Source: Gordonibacter sp034932485 (GTDB lineage Bacteria; Actinomycetota; Coriobacteriia; Coriobacteriales; Eggerthellaceae). Taken from it: 64,000 nt of DNA. The translations under genes were made by a program, and so were the position numbers. The stretch lies in NCBI GenBank assembly GCA_034932485.1, contig JAYFOQ010000015.1, positions 21,752 to 85,751 of the forward strand, in the 5' to 3' direction. Positions 59,545 to 64,000 of the stretch are shown piece by piece. The notes beneath the pieces are model-generated. The model saw only the letters and a program-made list of their open reading frames with translations, was not told the DNA's origin and made no database searches. Each line of letters begins with the position of its first letter. Within the stretch, counting starts at the first letter, position 1.

Positions 59545-60756
59545 ATGTTATCCGCTGAAGAACAACTGCACATCATCGCCTCCGGCGCAGCTCAAATCGT
59601 ACCGGAAAGCGCACTGCTTGAAAAACTCAAGCGCGGCAAACCCTTGAACATTAAGCTAGGTGTAGACCCTACGGCTCCCGATATCCATCTAGGTCATGCC
59701 GTTCCCCTACGAAAACTTCGTCAATTTCAAGATCTTGGACATGGCGTTACCCTTATTGTGGGTGATGGTACCGCCCTCATAGGAGACCCATCAGGTCGTA
59801 ACTCTACACGTCCGCAGCTTACCTCCGAACAGATTAAAGCAAACGCCCAAACCTACGTCGACCAAGCATTTAAGGTGCTGGATCCCGAAAAGACCACCCT
59901 GCGCTACAACTCCGAGTGGTTGCTTGCGCTTGATATGGAGGGCTTGCTCAAGCTTGCCAGTAACTTTACGGTAGCGCGCATTCTCGAGCGTGACGACTTT
60001 CAGAAGCGCTACACGGGGAATCTGCCTATTAGCCTCCACGAGTTTCTCTACCCTCTTATGCAGGCCTACGATTCAGTTGTTATCGATGCCGACGTTGAGT
60101 TGGGTGGCACCGATCAGTTGTTTAATCTACTTGCTGGTAGAGAGCTCATGGAAAAGAGGGGCATGGAGCCCCAGGTGTGCTTGACGCTGCCACTTTTGGA
60201 GGGCACCGATGGCGTGCAGAAGATGTCGAAGAGTTATGGCAACTATATCGGACTCACTGATGAGCCGGCAGATATGTTTGGCAAGATTATGTCTATTCCC
60301 GACGAGCTCATGGTGAAATACTATCGACTAGCGTCTACTTGTTCAGTCGACGAGATTGATGAGATCGAGCGTGGCCTTGCCGCCGATGAAGTGCATCCTA
60401 ATAAGGTTAAGCGTGCATTGGCTCGAAACATCGTTGCGGCCTACCATGATTCTAATGCAGCTATCGCTGCCGAGGAACAGTTCGACCTTGTGTTCAAACA
60501 ACATGCCGTGCCCGAAGATATCCCGGAGTTTAAAGCGGATCTTACTCCGAACGACGATGGCTTAGTCTACTTGGCTAAACTTATTGCCGATGCAGGCCTT
60601 GCGGGTAGCGCAGGGGAGGCACGACGTCTTATTGACGGTGGTGGTGTGAAAATTGATGGGGACCCGGTGTCTGCGAAGGGATACAATGTCGATCCTGCTT
60701 TGCTTGAAGATGCGGTTGTGCAGGTGGGAAAGCGTAAATTTGTTCGGCTGGTGTAG
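59545..60756 (+). CDS. tyrS: tyrosine-tRNA ligase
   Basis: 403 aa class I synthetase. HLGH of the HIGH motif in PDIHLGHAVPLRKL (48-51), GDGTALIGDPSGRN, DVELGGTDQLFNLLAGREL, KMSKS in VQKMSKSYGNYIG (226-230), and a C-terminal S4 domain with GSAGEARRLIDGGGVKIDGD. ATG 59545 has AGGAAT upstream; the in-frame ATG 59494 lies inside the promoter. No T-box precedes it. Confidence 0.97.
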   Translation: MLSAEEQLHIIASGAAQIVPESALLEKLKRGKPLNIKLGVDPTAPDIHLGHAVPLRKLRQFQDLGHGVTLIVGDGTALIGDPSGRNSTRPQLTSEQIKANAQTYVDQAFKVLDPEKTTLRYNSEWLLALDMEGLLKLASNFTVARILERDDFQKRYTGNLPISLHEFLYPLMQAYDSVVIDADVELGGTDQLFNLLAGRELMEKRGMEPQVCLTLPLLEGTDGVQKMSKSYGNYIGLTDEPADMFGKIMSIPDELMVKYYRLASTCSVDEIDEIERGLAADEVHPNKVKRALARNIVAAYHDSNAAIAAEEQFDLVFKQHAVPEDIPEFKADLTPNDDGLVYLAKLIADAGLAGSAGEARRLIDGGGVKIDGDPVSAKGYNVDPALLEDAVVQVGKRKFVRLV

Positions 60757-60772
60757 CCTGTAATAATAAGGG

Positions 60773-60822
60773 TGAGGCCCGTTCCTTGTAGGTGAGGAGC
60801 GGGCCTCATTTTCTTTTTTTGA
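60773..60822 (+). terminator. tyrS terminator
   Basis: Perfect 9-bp stem (60773-60781 with 60800-60808) extended by TTCC/GGAG pairing, then a T-rich run. Confidence 0.9.
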
Positions 60823-60837
60823 AAAATAAAAAAACGT

Positions 60838-60864
60838 TGCAAGGATTCGCTTCGTTCACTCGTG
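60838..60864 (+). promoter_or_regulatory. ECF-like promoter upstream of the DxDxDG-repeat gene
   Basis: TGCAAG (60838-60843), 17 nt, CGTG (60861-60864). Same spacing as the TGTAAC-N17-CGTC element at 9515-9541. Consistent with an ECF promoter for the secreted protein and, by readthrough, for the sigma and anti-sigma genes. Confidence 0.4.
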
Positions 60865-60907
60865 TTGGTAGTGTAGGAAGAAATAAACCAAACGAGGAGG
60901 TCTTATC

Positions 60908-61420
60908 ATGGAAAAGAAAAAGGCTGCAGGGCTCATTGCCGTTGCCGCAGTGGCAGCGATCGCTTTACCGACCATCGCTTTTGCTAATGCAGCTCCGGTT
61001 ATGACTCAGCTTGGTCAGGGTTTGGGGCAAACTGCTCAAGGAGTTTCGGGTTTTGTGGATACCAATGCCGATGGCGTGTGTGACAATGCCGGCAATGGCA
61101 ATGGCAATGGCAACGGTTTTGTTGACGCCGACGGTGACGGCGTGTGTGATAATGCCGGTAACGGTAACGGTAACGGTAACGGTAGTGGCTTCATAGATGC
61201 TGATGGTGATGGTGTATGTGACAACTTCGGTAGCGGTGGTGGCAATGCCTATGGCAGCGGTAACGGCAGTGGCAACAGTGTCGGTAACGGAGGCCTTGGC
61301 ATGGGCGCTGGTAATGGCAGCGGCTACGTCGATGCTAATGGTGACGGCGTGTGCGACAATGCAGGCAACGGTGCCGGGAAAGGCAGCGGCTACGGCAATG
61401 GTAGAGGCGCGGGTTGCTAG
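60908..61420 (+). CDS. secreted Gly/Asn-rich protein with four DxDxDG calcium-loop repeats
   Basis: 170 aa. Signal peptide about 1-26 (LIAVAAVAAIALPTIAFA). The mature part alternates Gly/Asn low complexity with four copies of a 12-residue loop near residues 48, 70, 94 and 139: FVDTNADGVCDN, FVDADGDGVCDN, FIDADGDGVCDN, YVDANGDGVCDN. DxDxDGxCD matches calcium-binding loops of the EF-hand/Excalibur type, each with one Cys, so paired disulfides are possible. ATG 60908 follows GAGGAGG. Lies 25 bp ahead of an ECF sigma gene and is its likely target. Confidence 0.8.
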   Translation: MEKKKAAGLIAVAAVAAIALPTIAFANAAPVMTQLGQGLGQTAQGVSGFVDTNADGVCDNAGNGNGNGNGFVDADGDGVCDNAGNGNGNGNGSGFIDADGDGVCDNFGSGGGNAYGSGNGSGNSVGNGGLGMGAGNGSGYVDANGDGVCDNAGNGAGKGSGYGNGRGAGC

Positions 61421-61445
61421 TTCGAAGGTGAATTATTAGGTTTCC

Positions 61446-61937
61446 GTGAGGGCGCGAGATGACATAGAGCGCGTAATGGATGCGTACGGGTCAACCGTTT
61501 GGCGTGTTTGCGTGCTCTATTTTCGTGCCTCTGCCGATGCGGAAGATGCGTTTCAGGAAACTATGATCAAGTATGCAACTGCCGATGAAACGATCTTCAA
61601 GGAAGAAGAGCATCGAAAAGCTTGGCTGATTCGCGTGGCAACCAATGTGTGTAAAGATATGCTTAAAGTAGCTAGTCGTTCCAATGTTTCTTTTGATGAA
61701 CACGCCCATGCGAATCGGCTCATTTCTTGCGATAACGAATCCCAGCCGGCGTCTTTTTCGAGTGAGGTGGTCGATGCTATGCGGTCGCTAGACGACCCCC
61801 CACGAACTCCGCTCTATCTTTCCCTTTACGAGGGTTATACCGCTCCTGAGATAGCGGGTATAGTAGATGCTCCGGTGAACACCGTCTATTCTTGGCTTGC
61901 TCGTGGCAAGACGATGCTGAAGGAGGCTCTCTCATGA
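61446..61937 (+). CDS. ECF-subfamily RNA polymerase sigma factor
   Basis: 163 aa. Region 2: MDAYGSTVWRVCVLYFRASA, DAEDAFQETMIKYAT and RKAWLIRVATNVCKDML. Region 4: SLYEGYTAPEIAGIVDAPVN, TVYSWLARGKTMLKEAL. GTG 61446 follows TTAGG. The stop overlaps the anti-sigma start (ATGA). Different from the ECF factor at 9577 in sequence, so a separate regulon. Confidence 0.92.
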   Translation: MRARDDIERVMDAYGSTVWRVCVLYFRASADAEDAFQETMIKYATADETIFKEEEHRKAWLIRVATNVCKDMLKVASRSNVSFDEHAHANRLISCDNESQPASFSSEVVDAMRSLDDPPRTPLYLSLYEGYTAPEIAGIVDAPVNTVYSWLARGKTMLKEALS

Positions 61938-62911
61938 ACCATTTAGAACATCGTGTTCGCAGAGCCTTTGATGAAGTCGAGCTCCCAACAGAAGTACGGG
62001 ATCGTACGCTTTGCGCTTTTGATGATCTGGCACAACGGGCCTCGGAATATTCGTTAAATGAAAGCGAAGAAAAGAAGGACAAGCAGACATCTTCGGATGG
62101 GTTGGTTTCCGGGTCTGCGACGGTCGAATCGCAGGGATACAATCAAGTGGCGCAGGGAGACTTTACGGCATTCTCTTCTTCTCGGGTCGCCGTACCACGG
62201 ATGTCTCGTCATGCTCGATGGAGACATGCAGCGGTGGCGTTGGCTGCTTGTTTTATTCTCGCAGTGGTTGGTTTCGTTGGAGTTAAGGTGTACTTCGATG
62301 AGACGGCTTATGTCAGTATTGACGTGAATCCTTCAGTTGAACTGGGAATAAACCGCTTCGACATCGTCGTTTCTGCCGCGGCGTTCAATGCGGATGGCGA
62401 AGCGTTGCTGAAAGAAGTGTCTGTTACTGGTAGAAGCTACGGTGATGCGGTCGAAACACTTACTTCGAGTGCAGCGTTCGAGCCGTACCTGCAAGCCGAT
62501 GCTTTTGTAGAGATAAGCGTTACGACCGATGATGTACAGCAGTCCGATTCGCTTCGCCAGCAAAGTGATAGGTGTATTAGTTCTCTTCCCTGTGAGGGCG
62601 AAAGTCAGGCCGTTGATGCAGCCACGCGTGACGCAGCGCGTGCGGCAGGAATGGGTACAGGACGGTATCGGGCAGCGTTGCAGTTGGTCGAGCTCGACCC
62701 TAGCCTAACGCTAAACGACTGTGCAGCCATGAGTATGAAGGAATTAAGAGATCGCATTGCCGATACCGACGACGGTGTCTCGTCGGTATCGGGTGACGAA
62801 GGTGCTTCGGTGGGCCATGGTCAAGGAATGGGGAAAGGCCAAGGGATGGAAGGTTCTGGAGCTGGTGTCGGAAGACAGGGCTCAGGTGGAGGCCGTGGGT
62901 CTTCTGGTTAA
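61934..62911 (+). CDS. RsgI-like membrane anti-sigma factor
   Basis: 325 aa. Cytoplasmic N-terminus 1-95, one membrane helix about 98-118 (VALAACFILAVVGFVGV), then YVSIDVNPSVELGINRFDIV and VVSAAAFNADGEALLKEVSV, the RsgI-type periplasmic domain that starts right outside the membrane, ending with YRAALQLVELDPSLTLNDCA. C-terminal 40 residues are Gly/Ser-rich (GQGMGKGQGMEGSGAG), matching the composition of the secreted protein two genes upstream. ATG 61934 overlaps the sigma stop. Confidence 0.85.
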   Translation: MNHLEHRVRRAFDEVELPTEVRDRTLCAFDDLAQRASEYSLNESEEKKDKQTSSDGLVSGSATVESQGYNQVAQGDFTAFSSSRVAVPRMSRHARWRHAAVALAACFILAVVGFVGVKVYFDETAYVSIDVNPSVELGINRFDIVVSAAAFNADGEALLKEVSVTGRSYGDAVETLTSSAAFEPYLQADAFVEISVTTDDVQQSDSLRQQSDRCISSLPCEGESQAVDAATRDAARAAGMGTGRYRAALQLVELDPSLTLNDCAAMSMKELRDRIADTDDGVSSVSGDEGASVGHGQGMGKGQGMEGSGAGVGRQGSGGGRGSSG

Positions 62912-63340
62912 GATAAGGCGCGGGGAGCAGTCTTATGAGGAAGATGAGATAAGGGGCAGTCAAACTAACGGGGATTGTGCTGGTTGCCTTTCAAGAAAGC
63001 GATTCTCATTTTGGTTGTTGTTCGACTTAGTAAGGTGAACCATCCTTTTCAGAAGTTTGTACTATATATAGTAGAGGTATGACCAATACCCCCATATTGT
63101 TTGCGCAAGCCTTAAAGCTCCTTTAGCTGCACCTGGGCTGCGCCGGGCAGCTCTTCCCTCGGCGTATCAAAAACTTTGCATAAATTTGCAATTTGCCATT
63201 GCATAACGAGTTCTTTACCGGTATTATACTAAACCCGCGCTTGAGGAGAGCGTGGCCGCTTCTTCGAAAGAGACCTCTTTTAAACAGAAGTAAAAGATAA
63301 GCACGAAAGTGCGAATCGGAAACTTCGAAAGTTTTAAAAA
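62912..63340. other. spacer upstream of the rRNA operon
   Basis: Holds the palindrome TACTATATATAGTA at 63059-63072 and a GC-rich dyad AGCTGC...GCAGCT near 63126-63153 that may end the anti-sigma transcript. No gene seen. Confidence 0.4.
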
Positions 63341-63346
63341 AAGTTC

Positions 63347-63375
63347 TTGACACGAGGGAAACGGAAGAGTAAAGT
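63347..63375 (+). promoter_or_regulatory. rRNA operon promoter
   Basis: TTGACA (63347-63352), 17-nt spacer, TAAAGT (63370-63375). Near-consensus, preceded by A/T-rich sequence (TTTTAAAAAAAGT) like an UP element. Confidence 0.85.
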
Positions 63376-63382
63376 ATCTCCT

Positions 63383-63571
63383 TGCGCTGATCGCCGGAAA
63401 CGACGACAGCTTGCCCCCCGAAAGGGAGGCGAGAACCTTGAAAACTGGATACTGCGAGATGAATCGAATGGATGGAAACATACCCGTTATTCTTACTTTT
63501 GCCCACCGAAGGGCAAGAGGAGTTTAACAAAACCAAGATCGACTCTTTGCAGCTCTAAACAAGCTGCTTTT
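63383..63571 (+). other. rRNA leader with processing stem and boxA-like element
   Basis: About 190 nt of leader including the dyad CCCCCC..GGGAGG (63413-63428), CCTTGAAAACTGGATACTGC (63437-63456) typical of Gram-positive rrn leaders, and TGCTTTTTAAAC (63565-63576) resembling the boxA antitermination signal. Confidence 0.6.

Positions 63572-64000
<429 letters not shown>

Noticed and set aside
61050..61400. Direct DNA repeats that might be an array or integration hot spot
   Set aside because: They encode the in-frame DxDxDG repeats of the secreted protein, and periodicity follows codons.

Overview
The window looks like a chromosomal segment of an anaerobic actinobacterium of class Coriobacteriia, family Eggerthellaceae. 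Four things point there: about half G+C; the partial 16S rRNA at the right edge; a Tat-exported FAD-dependent reductase beside a multi-pass membrane LuxR regulator, a pairing typical of Eggerthellaceae; and actinobacterial-style operators. A small-genome genus such as Cryptobacterium would fit, but I cannot confirm the genus without a search.

Layout. 1-2.1 kb: threonine synthase (partial) divergent from an ApgM/ThrB2-type alkaline-phosphatase-superfamily enzyme. 2.1-6.6 kb: a ferrous-iron island (feoA, feoA, feoB, Cys-rich partner, DtxR-family regulator) with a perfect parS site and a probable small RNA. 6.8-9.2 kb: DivIC/FtsB-like protein, Ppx/GppA phosphatase, tRNA-Leu(UAA). 9.5-12 kb: ECF sigma factor and DUF4179-type anti-sigma partner behind an ECF-like promoter. 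12-18.4 kb: PGPGW protein, EF-G paralogue, a hydroxysteroid-dehydrogenase-like SDR with an NTF2-like partner, a LytTR/DUF3021 pair, and yjdF with its leader RNA. 18.4-24.4 kb: a long-hairpin element, a Vsr/DUF559-like nuclease-fold protein, and a leftward GNAT-WYL-GyrI-GyrI-radical SAM operon. 24.6-27 kb: secreted serine hydrolase and a coiled-coil/double-psi-barrel wall protein. 27-32.9 kb: T-box-controlled pheST, a TVP38 membrane protein, and SEC-C methionine aminopeptidase.

33-36.6 kb: Tat FAD reductase and divergent LuxR. 36.6-38.2 kb: an SOS-box-preceded two-gene unit of unknown function with a 59-aa Phd-like second protein. 38.2-42.5 kb: two FKBP-type isomerases, a GCS2-family glutamate-cysteine ligase, and a CapD-type sugar epimerase. 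42.7-51.2 kb: arginine biosynthesis argCJBD-argR-argGH, without argF. 51.3-56.7 kb: two convergent class A penicillin-binding proteins flanking a lipoprotein. 56.8-60.8 kb: U32 peptidase/hydroxylase and tyrS. 60.9-62.9 kb: a secreted protein with four DxDxDG loops, an ECF sigma factor and an RsgI-like anti-sigma. 63.3-64 kb: an rrn promoter, leader and the 5' part of 16S rRNA.

Most of the window is housekeeping. The best leads for something undescribed are the SOS-box operon at 36.9-38.1 kb, the parS site inside the feo cluster, the probable small RNA at 5.87-6.06 kb, the hairpin element at 18.56-18.72 kb whose arm mismatches are nearly all G.U-compatible, and the ECF/secreted Ca-loop locus at 60.8-62.9 kb.
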